Source: Zerene cesonia
Taxonomy: Eukaryota; Arthropoda; Insecta; Lepidoptera; Pieridae
NCBI RefSeq assembly: GCF_012273895.1
Contig: NW_024045143.1
Coordinates: 62,001 to 126,000 of the forward strand
Length of the DNA: 64,000 nucleotides
Direction of reading: 5' to 3'
In this document: positions 20,683-34,300 of the stretch, in pieces
Layout of the letters: each line of letters opens with the position of its first letter
Numbering within the stretch: the stretch's first letter is position 1
The notes under the pieces: model-generated
Seen by the model: only the letters and a program-made list of their open reading frames with translations
Databases searched by the model: none
What the model was told of the DNA's origin: nothing
Made by a program: the position numbers and the translations under genes

Positions 20683-23600
20683 ATAGTTCACATCGCTGAA
20701 ACACTTGATTATGTTAATCAGTGTGCTGTGGTTTGATCTATGGGTGTAGAGGTCGAAGAGATCTGCTTAATTAGCTATCATGGGCACAATGTTGTAGGAT
20801 TTAGTTTAGTTTAGTTGTTAGGCTTGCTTGCATGATTTTCCTTACTTTTTCGATAATATTATTAAAGTAAGAATTTGAATGATATCTTTATCGATTATAA
20901 TAATGATGACTATTGTAATATAACAGAATAATAATTGCGTATTATGAATTAAATAAAAAGGTTTGCGTGCATTTCATATACTGTATAATAAATTCGATGA
21001 ATATCAATGAAATAGATTTCTCTCCGAAATCGTCATTATCTTTTAGCTTGTTATAAAATTGATTTCTTATTGAATCTTCTATCCCCTATAAGAGGAATTT
21101 AAATGTCATTAGGATGGAATTAAAGAATTGAAGCTCCCCGAGCTTAAGGGGAATCCCGTTAATTCCGCAGAAATTCTTTTTCCCCCATTTCGTGCGAATT
21201 TTCCGCGCATTCGCATGCTTTGGTTCATTTGCATCGGAATCAGAATTGGATTCTATTCGCTGCTTCCTTGAGATGAACAGCTGGCTTCAACCGTTCCCGA
21301 GGAGAGGCTTAGAGGCCGCAAGACACGCGGAGAATGTGGATCGAAATCACGTGTCGTGTAGTTTTGAAATGCAAGAGCGAAGGATGAATAAGAAATAGAA
21401 TACAACATAAAAAGTTAGCTTTTAATGTACTTGTAATTTTACATCCATACATTTAGGCTAGTTAACAAGAATCTGAAATTATTATCTAGTTAAATCTAAT
21501 ATTTAAAAAATTTTACACAATCCAATTAAATATCAAATAAAAATTGATTGTCTGTAACAATCCAAAACACAATCTTTTGTTGTCCACTCACACGTATCCA
21601 CTCTATCAAGCATGCGACTGTTTCACTATATGATGTTTTGACCACAGATCACATGAAATAGCATAATAAATAACGAGATTATGGATGAAGCAAACGATTT
21701 ACTAGCAGAAAGCGCTTAGCTAGGACGACACTACATTTATCTAGTACCACTAGGAGCGGTGGCCCAGTGAGCGCGTGATGGATTAAGCCTGCTCTGCTGT
21801 AGCGCACGAGGACTGCTATTTATTTATTTCGCAGGCTGATTAAAGAGAATTGTGTTTTGTACCTTAAACTTTCAATATATAAATATCAATGGACATTTTC
21901 TACACAACTCAGTTTCAAAGGGGTTGCTTTAATTTGTTCAACAACTAAGCAAGTCGAAGGCTGCCATTAATATTAGATTGTGACTAATTGCAATGAATTC
22001 TCAATGTTTATATTGAACCGTAACATCAAACACACGTTATATCAATTTTATCTGAAGCCTAAAATGTTTAAAGCGTAATGATATAACCCCGAGCGAGTAG
22101 TGAGCAAATTACAAGTTATCTAGCGGCTTATGATTTATGCGCGCTGTCGGCTGAATCTTGATGTTTGCTTTACCTCGCTTCACCGTAATTGATAATAATT
22201 CACTCGAGACGGATTTCTCTTCGTCTTACTTGATGCGATGTGGTTTAGGTACAGCCTCCGCTTCGAGACGCTTTGTCTTGAAGAAATGCGCACGAAGAGT
22301 AAATTCCATGATGTTCACGCTTAGTTTTAATAATTCCACGATAATGATTATACAGTGACAAAAAAAATAAACATAACCTAAAACTTGTCCTATTAATCGA
22401 AAAACATAAATAATGAGATTATACGATAAACTTCTTTCATAAAAAAGTTACACTGCTTTCTATTTCCCTTGTAATGATAAGTTCAAAGTTTTCAAAAAGG
22501 GACGCGTTTACACTTCAAGCTAAAAGCTTCGGTTCCATTCAAAATGCCATAACAACTAAGAGAAACAAAACAATGGGAGACATTAATCACGAGCTGGAAG
22601 TCAATAAAACTATCAAGGAGAGTGCATTAGCAGCTAGCTCCCTCCGATCTTAATAATATCCAAGTAACAAGGATTATAATGTAAATGTATGCTAATTTTG
22701 AGGGCGAATTTCCTGAGCCAGAAAAATGGCGGGCGCGGAGGACAGATAACGACAGCTTATGTCGTGGAAACGTGAGGACTTATGCTAAATTGTAGAAACA
22801 TGACTTGTTTCATAAAGCGGCCAGAACAAATGTAATAACAACCCGCGATAAGCTCTCAGCACAAACCGCGGGAAATGAGGGCCTTTAGGGCGTTTGCTTA
22901 TTTCAGTGCTTTTCACACTCCACAGTGCTATTTGAGGTCGACACTATGGACATTATGAAAACAACACTATTTTTAATATAATCGCTGTGTGGTCTGTTGA
23001 AACAAATCACGCTTATTTGATGGCAGTTATCATCACATAAACTAATGAAACGTCCACTACCATCGTTTTTTCTTTTATCTACATCTGCACATAAATATAC
23101 CAAAATTCCATGAATGTCATACTGTGGCACAACAATAAAAAATAACACATCCATAAGAAGTCTCCAGCCAAGCCCGGAACGACAGAAGAATTCAAATAGC
23201 TGCGAATACCTCCCAAATCCTCCGCTTTACATTATATTTACAGCACAATTTATTGTGATCACTGTTTAAGTCCAAATTGCTTTTCCAAGGCCATCCATAT
23301 TTATGAGGATTGTGTTACAATTAGTCAAGAACTCCTTAAAAGCTTGCGGCTCTGTCCACTTTGATGTTTATAATCGATTGTTTAATTATGCTAAGAGTAA
23401 ATTACTTAAAGGCTTATGTATAGTAGTGTACAAATTTATTCAAAAGTACATGAAAACTCGATACTTCAAAACACGAATAACTTATTCTTTCATCATCCAA
23501 TTGCAATGCTACTTATAATATAAAATATTTCGATAAACGTAACGTTCATACAATAAACTAAAGGAAATTCAAGTATTTATAATATCATTATAGCTAGTCA

Positions 23601-24617
23601 GCTATACCGACATTATAAATTATGGAATACCATAGCTCTTACGAAACTCCGATGTCAGCGTTTATCAAAAGTGGTGCGTAGGTGTACAAGAAATAGTATA
23701 ATGACAGATGAGGGCATTCCGTTATGATATCTGATGGGAGCCACACTATAATATACATCAGTATATGCATATATACGAGTTGCGACGTCCAGAAGCCTGG
23801 GCGACATGCACCGATGTCATAAATACTACTTCTACTAGATACGGAGATAACTAATCTAATTTAAATGCAGGGAAATTGCTTCGTATGGAGCCGGTGATTA
23901 TATGGCTGTATAGGAATTTAGAGACGGGCGTTTTAAATGTTAATATTTACATTTGCTTATCGAATTTTATTTGAAATGAATGCATATGTTGATAATATAT
24001 GTCTGAAGCTCATAAAATAATGCATTAGAAAGATAAGATTATTACAATTGACACTTAAGATTACGTTATTCGACTTTAATTTTGATTTTCTCTCTAAAGC
24101 ATGCCAGAAAACGCAGTCTAACGCCCCATTTATACACCAGTCAAAATCCATACTCAGACAAAACAAGCGCGTATTTAACTAAATAAATTATAAATATCTC
24201 ATCAACTTATGCAAATAGCAATATAAACAGTAAAATTACAGTTAAAATCGACTACTGCGAGGCCGATACACTCGTAACGTACGATTTACTTTAGATATGT
24301 GCCGTAACTTATAAGATTAGATGAACCCGATCAGCTCCATAGCAATTACTTCAAATTTATGTATTTGTGAAGCTCACTGCCTTTAAGGATACATTAATTT
24401 GTTACACAACATAACTCAATAACTCACACACAAAATGTATATACGAAAGTGTTCACCGAATATCCTATATATTGAAAAAGAGTTAATGATTTTACGTTGT
24501 TTGTCACATAATATCCTTAAAATTTTGTTTATCGTAGATTAATGAATATTTTAATGTTAAAATGGGAAAATTAATGATTCTTATACAATCAAAGTGGTAA
24601 TAATGATACGTTTACTC

Positions 24618-24657
24618 ACACACTTGGCAATGCTTGTAAGAACAGCAGAACATACCT
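24618..24657 (-). other. candidate recursive splice site or 36-bp microexon (minus strand)
   Basis: On the minus strand CTTCGTTTTCCAG is followed at once by GTATGTTC, a joined 3'/5' splice site. GTGAGTAAAC, a second donor, lies 36 bp on. The 36 bp are open in all frames. Recursive splice sites of this form are known from long insect introns. Motif evidence only. Confidence 0.22.
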
Positions 24658-24844
24658 GGAAAACGAAGAGAATAGTAAGAAACTTTTAAACTTGGAAAGC
24701 TTTTAGCTTCGATAATAAGCTAGAAGTTATAAGTAAAACTGTACATCGACGGAGAAGAGTTATTGAAATATACTGAACTTCCTTGAATGACTTTAATTGG
24801 TCATTCAATTGATATTTCGTAAATGATCCGTTCAAATATGTATA

Positions 24845-25052
24845 TACTTGCTGCGCCCCGCGGTTTCGCGAAAGTACGTATCCCGTAGGAATATCGTGAT
24901 AAAAAGTTGCCTATATGTTATTCCAGTTGTTCAGCTATCTACGCACTAAATTTCATTGCAATCGATTCAGACATTTTTTCGTGAAAGAGCAACAAACACA
25001 CACACACATCCTTATAAACTTTCGCATTCATAATATTAGTTTGAAGTAGGAT
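24845..25052 (+). mobile_element. RTE-like retrotransposon tail, copy 2 (full length)
   Basis: TACTTGCTGCGCCCCGCGG through GTTGCCTATATGTTATTCC, CACACACACATCCTTATAAAC and ATAATATTAGT. It aligns by eye with 4391-4592 over the whole length. A CACCCG segment near the 5' end is deleted. Confidence 0.8.
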
Positions 25053-25939
25053 TCTGCGAAATGTCCATATCTAGGGACGCACGCATTGCAGTGTCGCAGT
25101 GCGCCTTTAAACCTCCATTTCAACAACACAACACTCCATATGATACTACAATTCACTTCAATACATTACACTAGATCTAATCTGTAACTCAAGTCAAAAT
25201 GTATATTTAGCTGTGCTTTTTATACTAACTTAGCAAAGTTAATAACATCTCGCTTGACACAGATGTAACTGATATACTCCGATGTGGCCGCGGTCACACG
25301 GTAGATGATTAAACATGTTATACATAAAAAAATGTATTTATTTAGTTTCCTTTCTTGTAAGCTTTGCTCAGTTTGGGCATGGCATTGTGTGAAACATCCC
25401 CAGATATTTAATTTGTTTTTTATTTAAATATAACGTTACGGATGTTGGTCACACGTGCATCAGCTATTTTCTTAAAAGCTTAACAGCGATATTTATTACG
25501 CTAAGCTTAAAGAACCCACACATGGATTAAAGGAGAAAAAAGTTCAAAAAGATAGTTGAAAGAGTTCAAAGCTAGGCTTGGCTTCGGTCCAAGTGTGAGC
25601 GGGCTAGGCCTTTGTGTGAGCGGTTAGTAACTGTTACTTAGCTCTATTGTTATTTATCGAGTTACACCGAGAAAACATTAAAAGTAGTATGTGCTTTTAT
25701 AAAGTTGAATACATTGTTTTCAGTTCTTTAGACAATTTTCACTTCAAAATATTTTATTTAAAACTACACCAAAAATGCAAATATGTGTGTTCTCGCATGC
25801 AAATGCTTATGTGCATATTTTTATTGTTACTTTTGTAGAATTTTCAGTTGTAGCGCGCGGATCCACAAATAATCCACAAATTCACTATAAAAACAGTCGT
25901 TGAGATCATTGCGTTCATGATACATTTATATATTAAACC
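25053..25939. other. AT-rich non-coding stretch
   Basis: GTGTGAGCGG is repeated at about 25594 and 25612 in a short GC-richer patch. No gene is seen. Confidence 0.5.
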
Positions 25940-26134
25940 AGCTGAGCCGGCAAACATTGTTCTGTCTTACTATTATCATTTCAGGGTATCAAAAATACAT
26001 GTTAGCCGATTCTGAAACCTATCCGATATGCAGGTAAATTCCATGATTCTCATGGAATTTACCGGTCAAGCCTCAAGCCGTTTTGGACAAGTATGATAAC
26101 TAACATTGTGACAAGAGAATGTTACATATATATA
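25940..26134 (-). mobile_element. CTAGT-ended element, reverse copy, with internal fold-back insertion
   Basis: AGCTGAGCCGGCAAACATTG at the left, then GTTAGCCGATTCTGAAACC, then ATTGTGACAAGAGAATG at the right. It matches the reverse complement of 6141-6321 and the sister at 31203. The middle is interrupted by a 14-bp palindrome (26033-26063) absent from both sisters, followed by a TCAAGCC direct duplication. Confidence 0.75.
26033..26063. repeat. perfect 14-bp inverted repeat, 3-nt spacer, inside an element copy
   Basis: GGTAAATTCCATGA (26033-26046), spacer TTC, then its exact reverse complement (26050-26063). The spacer plus right arm (17 nt) is the reverse complement of GGTAAATTCCATGAGAA. 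The element would carry that sequence here, judging from AAATTTCGTGAGAATCG in the copy at 31203. Confidence 0.85.
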
Positions 26135-27690
26135 GTGATATTAACAACTACAATACATATTTGTATGTTGTATTTGTCACAGTACATCTATCATAGATTA
26201 ATCTAACCGCTTAAGTTATTAATTACAGATGTCGGCTCATATACAGGACATAATGTCAGAGTTAGCGCTAAGCAGAGGATTAGTAGCGGCGACGCGTATC
26301 GATGGGCGGCCTAGCGAGTAGCGACCGCTGCGCCGGTGTGTTGCCGGCTTATGTGACCTGTGTTCTAGTGTATATTGTCATTTTGTTATTGGTTACAACG
26401 CTTGTTACCTTGATATATACATTTTGTACTTAATTATTATTTTTCTGTACATTTTAACGTTAGAAAAGCTTAGGACGGCGTTAACACGTAATTTTAATAG
26501 CAATAAAAATTGACAGTAATACGTTAATGTAAACATCATTCGTCATAAACCTAAAAACAAATACCATGCTTTATAGTGTGCTATATATAAATGTGGATTT
26601 CCAAAGTTTTGTTAAGACGTAACATAACAATCAAATCATGGTTGGGGAAAGTCCCACTAAAACTGCTTATAATACAGCATCGATACTCCTATGGATGCTG
26701 AGAGCCCGCCACTGATCGCAAACCTTTCGGTGTCAGCAAATTTAGCGCGCGGGAATTTTATTGGCCATTCGGAGTATGTTTATTTCGCCCATCCCTCAGC
26801 CTGCGACGGTAATGTGTGTTTTAGCTAAAAATAAACATAATGGCTTAAGTGCGAGACATTGACCGTACACGCTTCAAGTCTATGTGTGTAGCTTTAAATA
26901 TACTGTAAATGGAACCGAGGTGATACATTCGTAAGGCAGCTCTTAGAGAGATGTTTATTTATCAGAACGATGGAACTATATTGGATGAAAATATCTGAGT
27001 CATCATAATTATTTGCAAATTCTCGTGGTGAAAATATTCAATGTTAATGTCTTGATAAATATGCCATGTTAAAAAACTAAAAAATACGTTCTAACTTCTC
27101 AGAAATTAAACTCGCTATAGAAGCTTACTAAGTGTTTTTCTATGAAATAACTACGTTTAGATGATATAATAGTTTAATAACTTCGGGCTATATATGTGTA
27201 CTATACAGATCTCAGTCGATCTCTGCAGAACTAAACTGTCAACAAATCTAATGAAACAAAGAGTGATGTATGCCGGGCGCTGCCCGCCCCTCACGCGTTG
27301 CGTAGCTTTTATTATCCATTCCAGTTCGTTATTTATTCGGCCATCTCTCAAGTTCAAGTCACATCGCCTTTCAATGCGTTATGTATCGGTTTCAACCAAA
27401 ATAAACGTAATAACTACATTTGTTCCCTACGACACGATATCGGATATTGGGGAAATTTGATATTTATGAGTGTCTTCGCATATTGCCCAGATAGTCTTGC
27501 GGGAGCAAGGGAGAGTACGGATTATGATATAAATTTTAATGATACTCAGGAGACGATTCGATTAATCAATAGTTATCTGAATGTATGTCTTATATATAAA
27601 TATGTATTGTACGCAGTCTAAATATATTGACTCATGGTTCGCTTCAGCTTTGCATGTAATAAATATTTACGCCTTTCCGACGGTTAAATG
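26135..27690. other. non-coding stretch with a CpG-rich patch
   Basis: GC-rich sequence at about 26283-26345 (GCGGCGACGCGTATCG and CGACCGCTGCGCCGG). Otherwise AT-rich; overlapping open frames near 27194-27621 lack protein-like features. Confidence 0.45.
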
Positions 27691-27691
27691 A

Positions 27692-27741
27692 AATCAGTCC
27701 TGCTGTTCCTGATATTAGCGCGCTCAAATAAACAAACAAGT
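27692..27741 (+). mobile_element. RTE-like tail fragment
   Basis: AATCAGTCCTGCTGTTCCTG and ATTAGCGCGCTCAAATAAAC match the 3' half of the elements at 50870 and 58298. The upstream part is missing. Confidence 0.45.
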
Positions 27742-28320
27742 AAAATTATTCAATTTTATGTTGTAAGTATAATAAAAGCCTAATAAATATATAAAAATTA
27801 CCCTATAAAAATAAATATTATACTTTATAACACATGTTTACTCTGTTTGATATCAGCCTTTGCAACTGAGCGATTATTTAAAAAAACGACTCCATACTAC
27901 ACCGATATCGTATCGTGTAATGTAAAGTCCTTTTTGAAGTTCTGTTTTATTTGAAGCTAAAATGATATTTTCAACCGTGAACTTGCGTCTGCCCAAACTC
28001 AAAGTCAGACTTAATCTGAACATCAATCACGATGGATTGAAAGCTTTAGTTGTAATTTCAGTTATTAAATTAAGGGCCCTTTCACCTGCCAAATAACTCA
28101 TATTTGATGACTAATTATATAATTTTCATTGATAAAGTTCGGAAAATTGATCGAGTTGCTTTTTAGTTCAATCCGAATACTGAACTTGTTTTTATCTATA
28201 AAAAGAACGACTGAGACGCAACTTCACAAACTTAGACAAATTTCAAAGAGAAAAACAGGAAGTGAGAGGGCGCCTCTGTCGTAATTGTGGTAATGTATAC
28301 AGACAGATATATTATGTGCA
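27742..28320. other. AT-rich non-coding stretch
   Basis: No gene, repeat copy or motif stands out. Confidence 0.5.
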
Positions 28321-28324
28321 GAAA

Positions 28325-28510
28325 TCCCTACCATCATATAAATGCGGAAATAACTCTATCTGTCTGTCTGTGTTTTACACCAAAATCACCAAACCGAATT
28401 GGATGAAAGGTTGGTACAGAGGTATTTTGTTTGACACTTGAGTAAAGACATAGTATAGTTTTTAGTGGAAACCCTATGGGAACCTAAACTAGGCAGGTAA
28501 AGTCCCGGGT
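28325..28510 (+). mobile_element. non-LTR retrotransposon tail with (TCTG)n
   Basis: ATAAATGCGGAAATAACTC, TGTCTGTCTGTG, ACCGAATTGGATGAAAGG and TAGTGGAAACCCTATGGGAAC follow the layout of an RTE-type 3' region. It abuts the reverse LINE fragment at 28608, giving a nested cluster. Confidence 0.55.
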
Positions 28511-28607
28511 GTGTCTATCTTACCATGTGATCGGAAAGTAATGTATAAAAATTTTGACAGAAACTTGAGCAGTTACTTCAATATGCGCAATGGACTTTCT
28601 ACCATAA

Positions 28608-28845
28608 AGGTGTCTCTCCCTTGTCGTATCACTCTTGACAGAGCGGTCGTGGTCATCATGAGGTCTCAGGGGCAGATGCTACCCGCTTCACAATGTTCTT
28701 CACAAACAGGGAAAGATGGTGGACATCTTTCCCTGTTTCCCGTCATTCGGCTGCATTCGTTTCGCACTGCGAACAGCAGCCTTAATCTGATCCATCCACT
28801 GCATGGGTGAACGTCCGCGAGCCCTCGTATAAAGAGGCAGGGAAA
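28608..28845 (-). mobile_element. LINE C-terminal fragment, reverse orientation, disrupted
   Basis: Read on the minus strand it encodes a remnant of the region after reverse transcriptase, including MQWMDQIKAAVRSA. This corresponds to MRWTDQIKTAVSDA in the copy at 39866, followed by GAAGCGGGTAGCATCTGCCC and GACCGCTCTGTCAAGAG. A perfect hairpin at 28704-28738 interrupts the frame, so it is inactive. The plus-strand open frame across it is a shadow. Confidence 0.75.
28704..28738. repeat. perfect 15-bp inverted repeat, 5-nt spacer, inside the LINE copy
   Basis: AAACAGGGAAAGATG (28704-28718), GTGGA, then its exact reverse complement (28724-28738). The sister at 39866 has a single AAACAGGGAAAAATGGCGGA at this point and continues straight into ATCATCGTGAAG. 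Confidence 0.88.
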
Positions 28846-31202
28846 CTAAAAGACTAACAATCTACTGCATCAATGAACTACTAATTACTACACTTGCTAA
28901 TGCTACTGATGGATTAATCGCAATGATTTCGTCGAACGATCCACCGACTTTCTAATTACTCGCCACGTAGCTATTATGTCCCGCTGAATGAATTTCAGCC
29001 GCAACGAAAGCTCTCAATCTAGACTAGCTGGTTGCAAGAGCTATTAGGAAGCTGGTGTGTAATAAAATTCTTAATTATTATTCTAGATATTTAGCAATAG
29101 CTACAGTGTTCATAAGTGATTTCTGGGTAACTGCAACAAAACACAAATTCCAATTCTCAATACCTGTGTTTCGAATGTAATAGATAAAGTTATAGCAGCA
29201 ATTTCGTAGTCGCGTTCAATCAGTCTGGCTTTCTAATGGCGGTGCCATGTAACGGGTAATTAAACGCGGTTTAATGCACTTTATTATTGGGTTCGCGGAG
29301 ATTAGCCCATTGACGTGTATCGCTCCAGTAATAGCGAGGCTTAGCGGATTTTGCTGCAATGCGGGAATATGATCCCATATTCAAATCCGCTCCTTGAATG
29401 TATTTGGCTCCCCTGATGCTAAGCGAGCGCACTTTTGGATGTAAGGTGCTTCATTATTATCACGCTTTCACACAATTTAGTTAATCTCATTTTTCTGTTC
29501 ACATAACTTAAAAAAGTCCGTGGTTATATAGAAAGCCTCCTATATATGTGACTTTTATATTTGATATCCCACTCTAATTATAAGCAAAATGTAATATAAA
29601 TTTGTATTATCAACCTACAGTCAGTCTTACACTAAACAAAAAGTCGAAGTATATATGAAGGCCGATCCATTCATCACTCGTATAAAATAACAAGCGACGC
29701 ATCGCGCTCAAACAAATCTGTTTCAATCCATTTTACTCGATGTTATTTATTGCAAAGTTGCCGTAGACGGGACCAGCAAATAGAAAGCGGTAAAAAGCGC
29801 GAGATGAATTCTTTAGCCGCCGTGATGTATGGCCGACGAGCGATCTGCTGCGAACTCCTTATTCCCGGCTATATTCATTCTTTATCAGCGATCCAGTGAC
29901 TCAATACTAATTTCTAATTTTCTTTTGAGTCCTTCCGTTTCAATATACTACTTATGTGGAATATAACGTTTCTTTTTAAACAATAAATTATGAATTTTCT
30001 ATTCCTCACGTGGAAAACACTAGGATGATATAAGAATTACAATTAAAAAAATTCAACGTAACCATAAATAAGACTGTCAAAACACGAGCTTGACTGACTT
30101 TATATTAGTTTATTCATTTCACCCTATTTAAATAGGTAATAAATCTCAATGAAGGATAGATGTACTTCACTTCTTCAGTGGCTACATGGCGGGTAACGAT
30201 AGCAATCCATTATACGTGTCTATTATTGGTGCCTTGTACGTAAATTATACCAAAAATGTAGACAAATAAAAATAACCGAGAGGTTTATACAAATAAATCA
30301 TGAAACGTGTCGCACGTTCAACTAATCATAATACATGGTGTTAGCTCTGAGTCACAATAATTGAAATTTATGATAATAAAGCTATAAATGTTTCAATTTA
30401 TAGAGGCTCATTCTTCTAGCATAAATACTAATAGTTACAAATGTTCCTTAAACAATCTATTACTAGCAATAACATTCTAGGGAAAACAACGAAGTTTTTA
30501 GTAAATTGATATCACATAAATAAAACAACAATATATGATTGACAGTAACAATGGATGCGCTGTAGACAGAAGCAAACATGGCGTCCCGAGTAGTGAGCGG
30601 CTGAGAGTCGCACCGATTGAACATTTCCTCATGAATTTGGAGATCAGCCGAGGCTGAGTCAACAGTCTGCCTGCTGCTTCCGACCTGTAACTCTCTACAT
30701 TGAGCTATCTCTCAATTTCACTTGGCCAATGAGAATGAGAGGTCTTACAGTATAATGGGAATTAAATTTTAGCTTGATTTTAATTATAGAAAAGTAGGTT
30801 TCACTTTGTTTCGCCTCTTTATGCAACTGTGACGAATTATCTTATCTGTTGAATAATAACTGCCCGTAATCAGTAAGGCTAATACTATTTTTATTGTTAT
30901 GCACGGAGCCATGGCATTTAATTTGCATGTAAAAAAACTAGGAACATGTATCTGAACTCATTATAGTATATTGAAACATACATTTAAGCAACTTTCATTA
31001 TGTATTATTTTACGACATTGTTTTGTAAAAGAAATACTGTTTTTGAATAATAATTATTGGCGTTGAGTTTATACATGACATAGAAGTACACTTGCTGTGC
31101 GATTCTTATCAAACTAAACACATGATACAGTTTCCATTTATTTCATGAAAGGATTGTTAAATTAAATGTTTAAAATTTAATTAAGATGCTTTTTTTATAA
31201 AA
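28846..31202. other. non-coding stretch
   Basis: A perfect 14-bp palindrome CCTATTTAAATAGG lies near 30123-30136. Some moderately GC-rich blocks (29690-29870, 30570-30660) contain no usable open frame. No gene is seen. Confidence 0.45.
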
Positions 31203-31391
31203 ATAGCTGACTCGGCAGAAGCTGTTCTGCGTTTCTTTTTATCATTTAGGCCTTAGGGGTATGAAAAATTTATGTTGGTGAATTCTCAAACCTACCCGAT
31301 ATGCACACAAAATTTCGTGAGAATCGATCCAGCCGTTTCGGAGGGGTATGGTTACTAACATTGTGACACGAGAATTTTATATATAAAGAGA
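31203..31391 (-). mobile_element. CTAGT-ended element, reverse copy
   Basis: ATAGCTGACTCGGCAG, CTACCCGATATGCACAC, CGTGAGAATCGATCCAGCCG and ACATTGTGACACGAGAATT give the most regular version of the family, used here as the reference for the copies at 6141 and 25940. Confidence 0.75.
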
Positions 31392-34300
31392 TATAAAACC
31401 GTTATATATAGATTCATATAAATTACAATATAAAATATGTAGTTCATCAGTCTTATAAAAATAACAAATTTACAATACATTGGTAAACTAGACCATCCTT
31501 GCTCTTTTGGGGACCGCGGTATACCACTGCAACTATATAGATGTGTATGGAGCACATTTGTGTATGATTAAATTAAATCACAAGTGTAAATAGAGATGTC
31601 GCGATGCACTCAGTTGGTATAAGCAGCATTGACCACAATTTAATGCATTTTGATAGTTCCACAAGCAATATCGAAGATTGCAGTTTCGCTCATGAATTTA
31701 GATAAGAGCAGACTCAGCAAACACTTACGAGATTTGGATCTGCTACTTATGTGCTATGTTCGTTTGAACAATATGTACTTAGCTGAAATGATTCAAGAAT
31801 AATGTATGTTAGTCTTTGAATTGCTTTTATAACAATTTCAAAGAATTTTAAACACCGGATGGGTCGACTTCATTAGAAATTGTACAATATTAAGTAGAAT
31901 CATGAATTATGATTTCAGGATGAGAATTAGGAATATTGAATAAGATTAAATGTTGTTATACATTTCTATGTTATAATTAACATGGCTTAGAAATTCAATA
32001 TTAAGTTGCTTTCTCTTAAACACTTAATTGGCGTTCACTTTGTTTTAAATTAACTTTATAAACAAGTTATTGACAAGAAAATTGGCGGTAAGTTACGGCG
32101 CTCATTTATAGTCATAAGCTTCAATCCATGGCTTTCTTGCCGAGACGATTTAAACAATTATATCGATAAGCAAAATCATAAAGTACTTACAGGAGAGAAA
32201 TTTATGATCAAGGGCAAGATGAAGGTATGTCAGTAAATTTATCAAATCCATTATATCGGAGCTATCGCGTGGGCACGTCGGGAACACTCGCGTGTAGATT
32301 GGCTCGCGAATGACTGAACTATTAAACTTTACGATTTATTTCCAATTTTCAATACCTGAGAATTAATTGAAGGAGGCGTGGAAACGTCGCCGCTTTTCAC
32401 AAGATACCTAAGAGCGAGCTATACAAGTTGCAAATAGAATTGCTATATACGATTATATTATAAGAAAATTATAATTGACATTTATTAAATAGAACTTCCA
32501 CAATATAAGAAAATGTATGTAAAATATTTGAGCACACTATTTCTTAAACAAAAACAAGGGTCATGTTACCAAGAATGTAAAAATGTAAAAACAAAATAAA
32601 ACAGCAATACAAAATTCTATTGGCGTTGTTTGCGTGTTATTTCCCCAAAAATAACCAAAACAAAGGCGTTTTAAATAAAAACGGCCTCGGCAGCGTTTTC
32701 ATGGGTGAACTGTTTAAAATATTTAAGGGCTGAACGAGGCGGGCATCCGAATGGGCAAAAATGAAGGAAGCGCTTGGGGGACCCGCGCGACCCCTCGTGA
32801 CCCCACGAGCCCCGCGCCACTGTCACGGGCCGTGATCGAGTTTCGCATCTGAACATCTGACTTTGTCTTGAAATCTGATTACGGAGGCTACGAAACTGTG
32901 AAAAAGATATGAGACATTGTTTATAATAAAAATTGGCCATAGAGAATACAGTGGCCCACAGTTGTTTCTCCTGACATTATCACTTATAAGATAACTGATA
33001 TATATCACATATTTACAATTACCAAAACAAAAATAGCGATGATTGTAACAAAAGCATCATAAGTACATAATTAGGTTTAATAAATTCTGAGTAAGTTCGT
33101 GTGCTCTATTTATCTACGAGTTTCATCAAATTATCGTCAAGTATAATTTTAGTACATATCAATATACCTAAGCACCACAAGATTTGATTAAAATTTTCAA
33201 TCAGAATATACTTTAAAATTACATCTGCAATTAGTAAAAAAAAATGTACAAAAGTAAAAAAAATATAACAAACTAGCATATTCAAAAGTGTAATTTCAGA
33301 TTTATAATACACAACATATAGCATACCTCTCCGAACATATTAAGCTTTCTGTCACATGTAACTCAGTAAAAATGTATGCGCGATTTTTGATACAAATCTC
33401 AAATAAAAAGATGTCTGCAAATGGTGACATTAAGCAGTTGCTATCCAGCGCATTGCTAACAACCGGTAATGCAATTCTGATACAAATCGCTGGTTTCCGC
33501 AGCTCCTCGACGGCTCTTGTCAGCTGTCACGAGAAAAACACGAAGAATTCGAGTAACGTAATTCGATTTTAATTCAATGACAAATTGGTGGGGAGGAATT
33601 TATGATATTTCCGATTGAAATCCGGGAGCATCCGGTCGTTTGAAAAAATGTGAATGTTAATATTTGTGGTACTAAAGAAGGTCCTGTCATGCTTGTCATG
33701 ATGACAATGTCAATTGCTTATTGTAAAGACAATTATGTAGTGATATTCTACAATAAATTAAAAATCTAATTCGTTTGTCATATAATGACGTGCGAAGTAA
33801 AACTATTTTCAGGTAAAACATTATATAGGTGCCATCTACTTGATGCATATTCCATTGTTTTATTTTTTGATAAGTTATTAAAGTTGGATATTAATAAGGA
33901 CGGTTAACCATCCAATCTTTTATATATAGTGATCAATAAACTTGTGCTATGAAAAACCAAAATAAACATATAGATTGGTATTTTGGAAGCAAGAAGGCGT
34001 CGCGTCGCTACGTGTCCCGAATTTGGGCGAAGCGGCCCTCGCAATTCACAAGTGACCATAAAGGAGCCTTCCTTACGCTGATCTCAGAATTTTAAACAGC
34101 CCTATTTCACTGATTTCGGTAAAGTGTTGTCGCGGGAATACTTAAACCGCTGAACTTTCGGAAAACTCTCCGAGTAAAGTATTGTATTTCGAATTAAGTC
34201 AGAAGATACTGGTGTAATCTTTTATTGCAATAAATTTTTATGATGTGTCTTTTGGTAATAATTTAAAATATCTTGAAAAGTTTACATTAATTTTATTTAC

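Larger units (their letters stand above)
18265..24844. other. long non-coding stretch
   Basis: Holds a heptamer minisatellite (19051), CpG-rich patches (20080-20160, 20620-20690), a C-rich tract (20639) and moderately GC-rich blocks near 19780-19860 and 21120-21400. The block at 21120-21400 contains TTAATTCCGC and TTTGCATCGG and could be a conserved regulatory element. Open frames on both strands are short. No gene is supported. Confidence 0.45.

Noticed and set aside
28511..28810. Plus-strand frame of 99 codons
   Set aside because: Antisense of the LINE C-terminal fragment at 28608-28845.
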